Shown: piece by piece, positions 1-7,667 of the stretch | Layout: each line of letters starts with the position of its first letter | Numbering within the stretch: position 1 is the stretch's first letter | NCBI RefSeq assembly: GCF_900116045.1 | Contig: NZ_LT630450.1 | Coordinates: 2,070,501-2,134,500, forward strand | DNA length: 64,000 nucleotides | Direction of reading: 5' to 3' | Origin: Desulfovibrio piger | GTDB lineage: Bacteria > Desulfobacterota > Desulfovibrionia > Desulfovibrionales > Desulfovibrionaceae | The notes under the pieces: model-generated | Databases searched by the model: none | Told to the model about the DNA's origin: nothing | The model's input: the letters and a program-made list of their open reading frames with translations, nothing else | Translations under genes and position numbers: made by a program

Positions 1-1382
1 CTGGCCGCGGCCGCGTGCAGGACGCATTCCTGCAGTTCCCGGACATTGCCGGGCCAGGTGTAGGCCTGCAGGCGCCCCGGGGCATCGTCGGCAAAGGCCA
101 GTTCCGGCCGTTGCAGATGCGTGCGGCCATGCTCCAGAAAGGCCCGGGCCAGGGGCAGGATGTCCTCCGGGCGCTCACGCAGGGGGGGGATGCTGATGGG
201 GAAGGCATTGAGGCGGTAATAGAGGTCTTCGCGGAACCGGCCCGCACGGACCGCGTCGTGGAGGTCACGGCTGGTGGCGGCCACGAGGCGTACGCTGATC
301 CGGTGCCCGCTGTCCTTGCCGTCGCGCCGGAACTCCCTGTCCTGCAGGACGTGCAGGAGCCTGGCCTGCAGGGACGGGGGGAGCTCCTCCACGGCGTCCA
401 GGAAGAGCGTCCCGCCCGAGGCGGCCTCCAGAAAGCCCATGCGGGCGCCCGCGTGGCCGAAGAACTCCTCCTCGAGCCTGTCACGCGCGATGGCGGCGCA
501 GTTGACCCGCACCAGCGGCCCTCCGGCCACGAAACTTTGCCGGTGCAGCTCGGCGGCCACGGCTTCCTTGCCGCTGCCGGCTTCGCCGGTGATGAGGACG
601 GGCACGTCCGTGCAGGCCACCTGCCGGATCTTTTCCTTCAGCGCGCGCATGCCGGGGCTGTCCCCAGTCAGGGCCAGGGCCGCCGGGGGCAGGGTGTCGT
701 TCTTCAGGTAGGCGTTCTCGATCTCCAGCTGCCGCTTCAGGCGGTTCAGTTCCTCAAAGGCCTGGGCATTGGCGATGGAGACCGCCAGATAGTCCGCGAT
801 CATGCGCAGGCGGTCCATGGCCTGCGCGTCCTGCACCTCGCGGCTGAAGACCGCGAAGACCCCCAGCACGCGGCGCCGGTGCAGCAGCGGCTGGCCCAGG
901 AAGGTGCGGATGCCTTCCTGCCGGATCCAGCCGGGCGAGGTCACCCAGTCCATGTCCGGGCGGACATCGTCCACATGATAGGCGGTGCCTGACTGGGCGA
1001 TGAGCCCCACCTTGCCCAGACCCAGGGAAAAACGGCTGTGGTCGCCGTCCAGTCCGGTCCAGACATGTCCGTCCACGCGGGAGCGCCCGGTACTGGCCGC
1101 CAGCCGCAGGCACTGGCGATGGTCGCGGCAGTCGTAGAAATGGCGGCAGCTGGCGCAGAGGCTCGGCTCGGTCGGTTCCAGCAGCCAGATGCGGCACAGA
1201 GCCACGTCCTGCCGGGCGGCGAAGGTCGCCGCCACCAGGCGGAAGATCTGGTCCAGCGACTGGCAGCGGGCCATCTCCAGCAGCAGGGCCCGGGTCTGGA
1301 CCATATCCTGTTCAGGGACCGGGGGCCCGGCAGGAAGGTCCGGTATGGCGCTGGTGCGGGGGAAAGCTGGATGATCGTGCAT
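1..1382 (-). CDS. GAF/AAA+ regulator of the sigma54-activator family, degenerate, C-terminus outside the window
   Basis: The N-terminal part reads as a GAF-like sensor with a Cys-x2-Cys-x5-Cys-x5-Cys cluster (C76, C79, C85, C91), followed by an AAA+ domain. Walker A is GEAGSGKE at residues 266-273, and the arginine region FREDLYYRLN is intact. Two hallmarks of sigma54 activators are missing. The segment after FGH lacks the GAFTGA loop (it reads FFGHAGARMGFLEAA), and the Walker B motif is FLDA with Ala330 where the catalytic Glu is normal. The C-terminal DNA-binding domain would lie beyond base 1. ATG at 1382 is the first in-frame start; no strong Shine-Dalgarno is seen. It points away from dsrABD and is separated from it by a terminator. 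It could be a regulator that no longer works with sigma54, or a decaying gene. Confidence 0.5.
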   Translation of the reverse strand, partial: MHDHPAFPRTSAIPDLPAGPPVPEQDMVQTRALLLEMARCQSLDQIFRLVAATFAARQDVALCRIWLLEPTEPSLCASCRHFYDCRDHRQCLRLAASTGRSRVDGHVWTGLDGDHSRFSLGLGKVGLIAQSGTAYHVDDVRPDMDWVTSPGWIRQEGIRTFLGQPLLHRRRVLGVFAVFSREVQDAQAMDRLRMIADYLAVSIANAQAFEELNRLKRQLEIENAYLKNDTLPPAALALTGDSPGMRALKEKIRQVACTDVPVLITGEAGSGKEAVAAELHRQSFVAGGPLVRVNCAAIARDRLEEEFFGHAGARMGFLEAASGGTLFLDAVEELPPSLQARLLHVLQDREFRRDGKDSGHRISVRLVAATSRDLHDAVRAGRFREDLYYRLNAFPISIPPLRERPEDILPLARAFLEHGRTHLQRPELAFADDAPGRLQAYTWPGNVRELQECVLHAAAA

Positions 1383-1937
1383 GGTCTCTCCGTCTGGTGG
1401 CTGCCGTGCCCGGAACTCATGGGCCGCGGGGAGGCCGCTCCCTGCGGCGGCCCGCGCCCGTGTCCGGGCGGGCAAGGGCTGGCTGTTTTTCGGCATGTCG
1501 CAGCCACAGACTACTGATGACGGAAGGCTTTTTCAACGAAAAATAGTTGAAGTGGTGGCCAGGTGGCTCACGCATTGGCACGGGACATCCTTTTTCATGG
1601 GCAGACGTGCCGGTCGTTCCGCCATATGCGGGACGGAGCGGGCTGTCTGTCATGGGGCGTGCCGTGAAGTGCCATGAGCGTGGGGAAGGGCGCGGCTGGT
1701 GCCGGTGCCATGAGCGAGGAAGGATGAGCTGTGGCTGTGTGCCCTTGCCGGAAAGACCGGGAAAAAGGCCGGAGACGGCACGGCGCGGTGCGGGAGTGGC
1801 AAGGCTTCCACCACCGCCGGGGGGCCGCCGAGGCCGGTACGGCGGAGGACGGGAGGGATGCCGGGCCGACGGTCCTGGATGCGCGGAAGGCCACAGGGTC
1901 TCAGGGAGAGGATCTAGGAAAAGGATCTGCGGGCGGG
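1383..1937. other. Intergenic region between the dsr terminator and the GAF/AAA+ gene
   Basis: About 550 bases hold no convincing gene. The short open frames here lack ribosome sites and recognisable protein character. It presumably carries the promoter of the minus-strand regulator; an AT-rich patch around 1525-1555 is the best place for it. A short direct repeat (GTGCCATGAGCG) occurs near 1672 and 1707; I see no function for it. Confidence 0.4.
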
Positions 1938-1980
1938 CGAAAAAACAAGAAATGCCACAACAGGAGTTGCGGCATTTCTT
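1938..1980 (-). terminator. Rho-independent terminator of dsrABD
   Basis: The stem is formed by 1947-1961 and 1965-1980 (AAGAAATGCC paired with GGCATTTCTT, continued inward by CAAC/GTTG with one mismatch). Read on the minus strand it is followed by TTGTTTTTT. It lies about 80 bases after the dsrD stop codon. Confidence 0.85.
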
Positions 1981-2062
1981 GAGAAAGGAGTCGAAGCTCC
2001 AATGGCCTTTGCAAACGCACAGACGTCGCGGTCGGGGCGTTCAAAAGCCGAAGACGGGAAGA

Positions 2063-2299
2063 CTAGTCTTCGCCTTCGGTGTGGGCCTGCTTGCCAGCGC
2101 CCTTGAGGCCGTACATGGTGGTGGAGCCGGAAGACCAGAATTCCAGGACTTCTTCGTTCACCAGCTTGGTGAGGATCTTCTTCACTTCGCGGGGGCCCTT
2201 GTCGGGGAACAGGTCCGTGAAGTCCTTGAAGTAGAACTTGGACTTGGAAGCGGACTTGCTCTTCAGGAAGTCGACAACAACGTCTTTTTCGTCAGCCAT
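2063..2299 (-). CDS. dsrD: Dissimilatory sulfite reductase-associated protein DsrD
   Basis: This is a 78-residue protein matching the DsrD family in length and sequence (start MADEKDVVVDFL, with the central winged-helix-like KILTKLVNEEVLEFW segment). DsrD is cytoplasmic and is known to stimulate sulfite reduction by DsrAB. It is the last gene of the dsrABD operon, starting 60 bases after dsrB, with a terminator about 80 bases downstream. The Shine-Dalgarno is AGGAGAAAA just before the ATG. Nothing is unusual about it. Confidence 0.96.
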   Translation of the reverse strand: MADEKDVVVDFLKSKSASKSKFYFKDFTDLFPDKGPREVKKILTKLVNEEVLEFWSSGSTTMYGLKGAGKQAHTEGED

Positions 2300-2359
2300 G
2301 GTTTTTCTCCTGAACCCGGCGGCGCCGCAAAGCGCCGCCGGGGTATTTTCAAGCTCGGC

Positions 2360-3505
2360 TTAGAACTTGAACTGGGTGCTCTGACGCCAGGTGTAGTAAG
2401 CCGGATCGCGGAAGTCGTCGATCAGGTGATGGGTGAACTGCAGACCGGTCAGCTTGAAGAAGCTTTCCCAGCCGATGCGTTCGGCCCAGTCGCCCAGACG
2501 TTCGTACTTGTTGGCGTTGGCGGCGTAGACTTCGACGATGTGCTTCACCGTCTTGGTCAGGCTGGGCCAGCGGGGAGGTTCGTTGGGGATGTAGCCCACG
2601 ACCACCTTGGAGAACTTGGGCATGCTGATGCGGTTGGACACCTTGCCGCCCACCATGATGGCGATGCCGTCGCCTTCGTGGTCGGCGATGGGCAGGGCGG
2701 GGCACATGGTGTAGCAGTTGCCGCAGTACATGCAGCGGTCTTCCTTGATGGCGATGGAGTTCACCTTCTGGCCGTTGTGTTCCACCTTGGTGGGACGGAC
2801 GGCAGCGGTGGGGCAGGCGGCCACGGCCAGCGGGATTTCGCACAGCTGGTCGGCCCATTCGTGGTCGATCATGGGCGGTTTGCGGTGGATGCCCACCAGG
2901 CCGATGTCGGAGCAGTGCACGGCGCCGCACATGTTGATGCAGCAGGCCAGGGCGATGCGCACGGGAGCGGGCAGACGCATGTCCTTGAAGTCGTCAAAGA
3001 TGGCGTCCATCACGCATTTCACCGGGCCGGAGGCGTCGGTGGCGGGGGTGTGGCAGTGCACCCAGCCCTGGGTGTGCACCATGTTGCTGATGCCGGCGCC
3101 GGTGCCGCCCACGGGGAACTTGAAGGAACCGCCGTCGAACTTGCGGCTGTTCAGGTCGTCGCGCAGGGCCTTCATGGTGGCTTCGTCTTCCACCATGAAC
3201 TCGATGTTGTTACGGGTGGTCCAGCGCAGGTAGCCGCCGCAGTACTTGTCGGCGATGTCGCAGATCTCGCGGATGTGGGTGATGGACATGGTGCGGGTGC
3301 CGCCCACGCGGACGGTGTACACCTTGTCGCCGCCTTCGGCCACGTGCATCAGCACGCCGGGCTCAAGAATTTCGTGGTACAGCCACTTGCCGAAATTCTT
3401 TTTGATGACCGGCGGGAAGTATTCGTCGTACTTGTGGGGGCCGATGTCGGTAATGCGGCCTTCCATCGGTTTGGCGGGATTGTACCCGGAAGAAATAAAA
3501 GCCAT
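2360..3505 (-). CDS. dsrB: Dissimilatory sulfite reductase beta subunit
   Basis: DsrB forms the catalytic alpha2beta2 sulfite reductase with DsrA in the cytoplasm and reduces sulfite in the last step of sulfate respiration. The 381-residue length is normal for the family. The cysteines that hold the functional sirohaem-coupled [4Fe-4S] cluster are at C151, C188, C189 and C193 (WVHC and ACCINMC). A ferredoxin-like domain follows with [12 protein letters not shown]. It begins 18 bases after dsrA with a GGGGAGAAG ribosome site, so the two are clearly cotranscribed. Confidence 0.98.
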   Translation of the reverse strand: MAFISSGYNPAKPMEGRITDIGPHKYDEYFPPVIKKNFGKWLYHEILEPGVLMHVAEGGDKVYTVRVGGTRTMSITHIREICDIADKYCGGYLRWTTRNNIEFMVEDEATMKALRDDLNSRKFDGGSFKFPVGGTGAGISNMVHTQGWVHCHTPATDASGPVKCVMDAIFDDFKDMRLPAPVRIALACCINMCGAVHCSDIGLVGIHRKPPMIDHEWADQLCEIPLAVAACPTAAVRPTKVEHNGQKVNSIAIKEDRCMYCGNCYTMCPALPIADHEGDGIAIMVGGKVSNRISMPKFSKVVVGYIPNEPPRWPSLTKTVKHIVEVYAANANKYERLGDWAERIGWESFFKLTGLQFTHHLIDDFRDPAYYTWRQSTQFKF

Positions 3506-3523
3506 GTTCTTCTCCCCCTTAAA

Positions 3524-4837
3524 CTAGCGTTGATGGCGTTTGCGGAATTCAGCCAGGTCGCGGGTCCAGCCGCCGGGCACTTCTTCTTCCTTGAAGAAGA
3601 TGTACGGGTTGGAGCGGGGAGCCGTGACGTGGTACGGAGCGGCTTCGGTGTCGGTGACTTCGAGCAGCTTCTGGAAGGAAAGACGCTTCATGGTCTCGCC
3701 CACGCGTTCGCGGTTCTTGCCTTCTTCCATCCACCAGTCCCAAATCTTTTCGATGACTTCCTTGATTTCATCGTAGGGAGCTTCACAGGAGATGAAGGGC
3801 ACCAGCAGCGAACCCATCTGGGCGCCGTCCACCACGGGGGCCTTGGCGCCCACCAGGATGCTGGCGCCGCGTTCGTCACCGATGTGCAGGGCGCGGGGCA
3901 TGGTGTTGATGCAGTGCATGCAGCGCACGCAGTCGGCGGTCTTGATGGACAGCTTGCTGCCGTCCCAGCTCATGCACTTGGAGGGGCAGCGGTCCACCAC
4001 TTCGGCCTGGATGTCGAACTTGCCCCAGTCACGACCGGCATGGGCACCGGCGTTGGGTTTGAATTCGCCGCCCACGTAGGCTTTCACGGCGTCCTGGTCG
4101 ATCTTGATGTCGTCCTTCCAGGTACCCACCACAGCGAAGTCGGAACGGGCCATGGCGCACACGCAACCGTTGGGGCAGCCGTCGAACTTGAACTTGAACT
4201 TGTAGGGGAAGGCGGGACGGTGCAGTTCGTCCTGGTAGTCCTGGGTCAGCTGGTAGCACATGTCCTGGGTGTTGTAGCAGGCATATTCGCAGCGGGACTG
4301 GCCGAGGCAGGCTTCGGGGGTACGCAGGTTGGAGCCGGAACCACCGAGGTCGACATGCAGCTTGTGGGTCAGGTCGTGGAAGACTTCTTCCAGCTGCGGG
4401 GTCTGGGTGCCCAGGAGCACGATGTCACCGGTGGAGCCGTGCATGTTGGTCATGCCGGAACCGCGCAGGTCCCAGATGTCGCACAGGTCACGCAGGAATT
4501 TGGTGTGGTAGTATTTGGCAGCGGGCTGGGCCACACGCATGGTGTGGAAGTGGGCCACGCCGGGGAACTTTTCGGGCTGGTCGCAGTAACGGCCGATGAC
4601 GCCGCCGCCGTAACCGAACACGCCCACGATGCCGCCGTGCTTCCAGTGGGTTTCCTTTTCTTCGTAGGAAAGTTCCAGCACACCGAGCAGGTCTTCGGGG
4701 GCGTCAGCGGGGATCTGATAGTCCAGCCCGTCCGGATTGGCCGCGCGGTGAGCCGCTTCCTGTTTGATGTCGGACACGAAGCTCGGCCAGGGGCCGGTTT
4801 CAAGCTGGTCCAACAGGGGGGTTGCATGTTTCGCCAT
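3524..4837 (-). CDS. dsrA: Dissimilatory sulfite reductase alpha subunit
   Basis: The alpha subunit of sulfite reductase is 437 residues long when started at the second of two close ATGs (4837). The first ATG (4843) sits only one base after GGAGG, while 4837 has seven bases of spacing and gives the family start MAKHATPLLD. With this start the cluster-binding cysteines fall at C177, C183, C221 and C225, as in known DsrA proteins. A ferredoxin domain follows (CVRCMHCINTMP). It is the first gene of dsrABD. The leader contains an inverted repeat at 4866-4881 and a candidate promoter near 5090-5118. Confidence 0.98.
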   Translation of the reverse strand: MAKHATPLLDQLETGPWPSFVSDIKQEAAHRAANPDGLDYQIPADAPEDLLGVLELSYEEKETHWKHGGIVGVFGYGGGVIGRYCDQPEKFPGVAHFHTMRVAQPAAKYYHTKFLRDLCDIWDLRGSGMTNMHGSTGDIVLLGTQTPQLEEVFHDLTHKLHVDLGGSGSNLRTPEACLGQSRCEYACYNTQDMCYQLTQDYQDELHRPAFPYKFKFKFDGCPNGCVCAMARSDFAVVGTWKDDIKIDQDAVKAYVGGEFKPNAGAHAGRDWGKFDIQAEVVDRCPSKCMSWDGSKLSIKTADCVRCMHCINTMPRALHIGDERGASILVGAKAPVVDGAQMGSLLVPFISCEAPYDEIKEVIEKIWDWWMEEGKNRERVGETMKRLSFQKLLEVTDTEAAPYHVTAPRSNPYIFFKEEEVPGGWTRDLAEFRKRHQR

Positions 4838-4865
4838 TGCCATACCTCCACATGGTTTGTTGTAT

Positions 4866-4881
4866 CACATCGCGTGATGTG
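4866..4881. promoter_or_regulatory. Inverted repeat in the dsrA leader
   Basis: CACATC and GATGTG form a perfect 6-base inverted repeat around GCGT, about 16 bases upstream of the GGAGG of dsrA. It could be an operator or a small leader hairpin near the ribosome site; nothing in the sequence decides between these. Confidence 0.35.
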
Positions 4882-5089
4882 CCTTCGTCATGACGCTTGG
4901 GGCCGGAGTAGCCCGGAACCGCACACGACAAAACGCCGCCGGGGCGGCCTCGTCTTGCGGCCTGCACACGCGAGTGGTGTGCCGCCCCAGGTGCTGTTCC
5001 CTGTCCGGCGTAGTCAGACGGGGGATCGCAGGCGCAGCAGCAGACGCTGTTGGACGTCCGGCACTGCGGGCTGCAATGCAGTTCTGCTT

Positions 5090-5118
5090 CTTTTAGCGTA
5101 TTTCTTTGGCGATGACAA
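5090..5118 (-). promoter_or_regulatory. Candidate sigma70 promoter of dsrABD
   Basis: On the minus strand TTGTCA (5113-5118) is followed after 17 bases by TAAAAG (5090-5095). The start of transcription would then be about 245 bases before dsrA. Just upstream (5129-5163) lies an imperfect inverted repeat with arms TTGTGATTG and CAGTCACAA, which resembles half-sites of CRP/FNR-family regulators. The assignment rests on motif reading only. Confidence 0.4.
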
Positions 5119-5333
5119 CCGCTGTTTCTTGTGATTGACCGCTTTTTCACAGCACAGTCACAATACGGGCTTCGCAGGCGTGGTGTCCGTATGTTCCGGC
5201 CAATTATGTGAAAAAAATATCATATCAGGGGCCGGAAAACGCGCGTCATGCGGGCCCCGCGGTCACGCCGCATGCGGGGACCGTCCCCGGCAGGGCGCCG
5301 CCGCCCCGCCCGGGAGCGCGGGACGTGCCCGCC

Positions 5334-5362
5334 TTGGCAAAAAAGGCATTAGCGGCTATGGT
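5334..5362 (+). promoter_or_regulatory. Candidate promoter of the 5413-7249 operon
   Basis: TTGGCA (5334-5339) and TATGGT (5357-5362) are 17 bases apart and lie about 50 bases upstream of the first gene. Confidence 0.5.
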
Positions 5363-5412
5363 GCGGGCAGCGATCACCGGCCGCCCGGGAGCGGCCCACC
5401 AAGGAAAAAAGC

Positions 5413-5682
5413 ATGAAAGACGAGCGTGGTTTGTACTATTTCCCCAATGCCGCGGACCACAGGGCCCGCATGTATGTGCGGCGCGGCGAGGACGGCGGCG
5501 TGCAGTTCCGCCTCTGGCAGGCCGATCACCCCGATGTCTGGGACCGCCACCAGTGGCTGGACCTGCGGGTCATCGAGGATGCGGCGCGTCTGTACCGTGA
5601 GGAGCGCAACGCCGATGCCGATCCCCTCAAGCTCTATGACGCGGCCGTGGCCCGTGCCCTGCTGGAGGAGGCCGGCCTGTGA
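5413..5682 (+). CDS. Conserved hypothetical protein, 89 residues
   Basis: This is a small soluble protein I do not recognise. It is rich in charged and aromatic residues (start MKDERGLYYFPN) and has no signal peptide or membrane segment. AAGGAAAAA precedes the ATG, and a good promoter lies 50 bases upstream. The gene overlaps the next by four bases (GTGA), so both are probably translated together. Its neighbours suggest a Desulfovibrio-type house-keeping cluster ending in a cell-wall lipoprotein, but no function can be derived. Confidence 0.75.
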   Translation: MKDERGLYYFPNAADHRARMYVRRGEDGGVQFRLWQADHPDVWDRHQWLDLRVIEDAARLYREERNADADPLKLYDAAVARALLEEAGL

Positions 5683-6512
5683 ACGGGCGCTGGTCGCCGG
5701 AACGCAAGGCCTTTTTAGTGCGCGACCTGGTGCGCGACTACTGCCAGGTCTATGAGGGGCTGGAAGAGCAGCGCCGCCGCTTCGACCACGAGGGCGCCGT
5801 CTCGTATTCGTCCATCCGTGACCTTCTGGGCGAGGCCATGCGCAAGGGCGTGTTCTGGCGCCTCAAGGACACGGCGCACCATCTGTTCCGCAACAGCCAG
5901 TCCCAGACGCCGGACAAGGACGCCATCCTGCTCTGGCAGTATTCCGGCAGCCGCCATCCTGACGGCCTGGTCAGCCAGCAGCCGGTGGAGGCGCTCATCG
6001 ACTGGTGCGTGGGCTACGCCTTCCACGAATGCGCCAAGCTGCGCGAGGACGCCTTCCAGCGCCAGCACTATGCCAACCGTCTGGCCCAGCTGGGACGCCA
6101 CCAGGGCGTGACGGCCGAGCTTTACGATCCGTTGCGCCGGCTGGGCGAGCAGACCGCCGAGAGCTCCTCGCGCGAGCTGCAGCGCATCCTGCATGTGCTG
6201 CGCCACGGCCTGTTCCTGCTGCTGCGCTATCTGGAAGGGCAGGAGGACAACACCCATCTGGCCCGCTGGCTGGTCATGGAAGAGGCGCGGGCCCGGGCGG
6301 TCTTCGCCGATCTGTATGACGATCTGCTCTCCGCCCTGTACGGGAGCCGCCCCCAGCGTCTGTACATGCTGGCGGCCTGGGACCTGCTGGAGGCCGGCCG
6401 CAGCGAGGAGGCCCGCTGCATGCTGGAATGCGCCGCCCGGCTGGGACGCCTGGATGCCGAGAGCCTGACCCTGCTGCGGCAGCTGGAACAGCTGCAGGAA
6501 GAGGGACGGTGA
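5679..6512 (+). CDS. Conserved hypothetical protein, 277 residues
   Basis: It starts with GTG inside the stop of the previous gene, with GGAGGAGG about ten bases upstream. The protein appears mostly alpha-helical and soluble, with no signal peptide and no motif I can assign. Leucine- and arginine-rich helices fill the C-terminal half. It overlaps the next gene's ATG by one base (TGATG), which makes a tightly coupled three-gene operon with the RlpA-like lipoprotein. Confidence 0.75.
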   Translation: MNGRWSPERKAFLVRDLVRDYCQVYEGLEEQRRRFDHEGAVSYSSIRDLLGEAMRKGVFWRLKDTAHHLFRNSQSQTPDKDAILLWQYSGSRHPDGLVSQQPVEALIDWCVGYAFHECAKLREDAFQRQHYANRLAQLGRHQGVTAELYDPLRRLGEQTAESSSRELQRILHVLRHGLFLLLRYLEGQEDNTHLARWLVMEEARARAVFADLYDDLLSALYGSRPQRLYMLAAWDLLEAGRSEEARCMLECAARLGRLDAESLTLLRQLEQLQEEGR

Positions 6513-7249
6513 TGGCGGACGGCAAGCTCTCCTTTCCCCGTCTGCTGCTGAACCTGTCCTGCCTTGTGCTGGCGGCCGCGCTGCTGGCCGGCTGCGGCGG
6601 CAAGGACACGTCCTGGCGCAAGGGCGGCGTGCCGGGCTCCAGGCCCTATACCGTGCGCGGCAAGACCTATTATCCGCTCAAGTCGGCCCACGGCTTCGTG
6701 GAAGAGGGCGTGGCCTCCTGGTACGGTCCCGGCTTCCACGGCAAGAGGACGGCCAGCGGCGAGCGCTTCAACCAGTACAATATCAGCGCCGCGCACAAGA
6801 TCCTGCCCCTGGGCACGGAAGTGCGCGTGACCAACCTGGAGAACCACCGTTCCCTCATCCTGCGCATCAATGACCGCGGGCCCTTCGTGGACGACCGTGT
6901 CATCGACCTTTCGCGCGGGGCCGCCCAGCGGCTGGGCGTCATCGGCAAGGGCACGGCGCGGGTGCGCATCCAGAGCCTGGGCGACGTGCCCCAGGTGGAG
7001 GACGGCGATGTGGTGCGCGGCACCTTCTTCGTCCAGATCGGTGCCTTCTCCAAGAAGGAGAACGCCCGGGGCCTCATCGAGCGGCTTACCGGCAGCGGCC
7101 ACAAGGGCCGCATGATCTATGGCAGCAACAACCTCTGGAACGTGCAGGTGGGCCCGTGGGAAGATTCCCGCAAGGCCGACGAGATGATGCGCGTGCTGCG
7201 TGCCCTGTACCCCCACGCCTTCGTGGTGGGCGACGGCGGCGCGAGCTAG
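6512..7249 (+). CDS. rlpA: RlpA-like septal lipoprotein with SPOR domain
   Basis: This 245-residue protein has a lipoprotein signal ending in LLAGC (Cys28 would be lipidated). A double-psi beta-barrel RlpA domain follows (GVASWYGPGFHGKRTASGE, with NDRGPFVDDRVIDLS), and a C-terminal SPOR domain (residues about 170-240) is expected to bind denuded septal glycan. RlpA proteins are known in some bacteria as lytic transglycosylases acting at the septum. The start overlaps the upstream stop codon. A strong terminator follows at 7275-7310. Confidence 0.88.
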   Translation: MADGKLSFPRLLLNLSCLVLAAALLAGCGGKDTSWRKGGVPGSRPYTVRGKTYYPLKSAHGFVEEGVASWYGPGFHGKRTASGERFNQYNISAAHKILPLGTEVRVTNLENHRSLILRINDRGPFVDDRVIDLSRGAAQRLGVIGKGTARVRIQSLGDVPQVEDGDVVRGTFFVQIGAFSKKENARGLIERLTGSGHKGRMIYGSNNLWNVQVGPWEDSRKADEMMRVLRALYPHAFVVGDGGAS

Positions 7250-7274
7250 ACGGCTGCCAGCTTGCAACATGTCG

Positions 7275-7310
7275 AACGGGCCGTTCCCTGCGGGGAACGG
7301 CCCGTTTTTT
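7275..7310 (+). terminator. Rho-independent terminator after rlpA
   Basis: AACGGGCCGTTCCC and GGGAACGGCCCGTT form a near-perfect stem with a short loop, followed by TTTTTT, 25 bases after the rlpA stop. Confidence 0.92.
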
Positions 7311-7623
7311 ATGGGCATGGGGATGGCTTGTGAGGGGGAAAGGGCCTCCTTTTGGAAAAGGGGTCTCCCTTCCTCCCTCAAACTCCCCCCATCCTCCTTG
7401 AAACTTTTCTTTTGGGAGCATGGCCGGTCTCCATCGCTGTCCGGCAGGGACAGCACCGCGCAAGGTCCGGTGATTCGCTCCATAAGATTTTGCCGTTGGG
7501 CGACATGGCGGCTGTTTCCTGTCCGGTGAGGACAGGACGGGTACTGGTCATACGGGAACAGGATGCTGGACTGTTTCGCGGGAATGACTGGTCGCACGAA
7601 GCGCGCTGGGGAAGGAGGAGGGA
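7311..7623. other. Intergenic DNA between rlpA and the helicase gene
   Basis: Roughly 310 bases without a gene. It contains purine-rich/pyrimidine-rich stretches around 7330-7425 that resemble, in inverted form, the G-rich hairpin arms at 7624-7654. These may be remnants of the same intergenic element family. Confidence 0.4.
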
Positions 7624-7654
7624 GTTTGAGGGAGGGGTTCCCCCCTCCCTCAAC
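7624..7654 (-). terminator. G-rich hairpin after the helicase gene
   Basis: TTGAGGGAGGGG and CCCCTCCCTCAA pair around a very short loop, 14 bases after the stop of the minus-strand helicase gene. It has no clear T tract on either strand. Its arm resembles the closing stem of the element at 29970-30089 (which has TTTGAGGGGG), so it looks like the simple form of that element without the conserved core. Confidence 0.6.
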
Positions 7655-7667
7655 ACATCCTTTGGAT

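Noticed and set aside
1417-1894. Short minus-strand open frames between the regulator and dsrD
   Set aside because: They lack ribosome sites and protein-like composition.
1547-5134. A 1195-residue open frame on the plus strand across the dsr genes
   Set aside because: It is antisense to dsrD, dsrB and dsrA, has a biased composition of His, Val and Gly, and has no ribosome site; it is a high-GC shadow.
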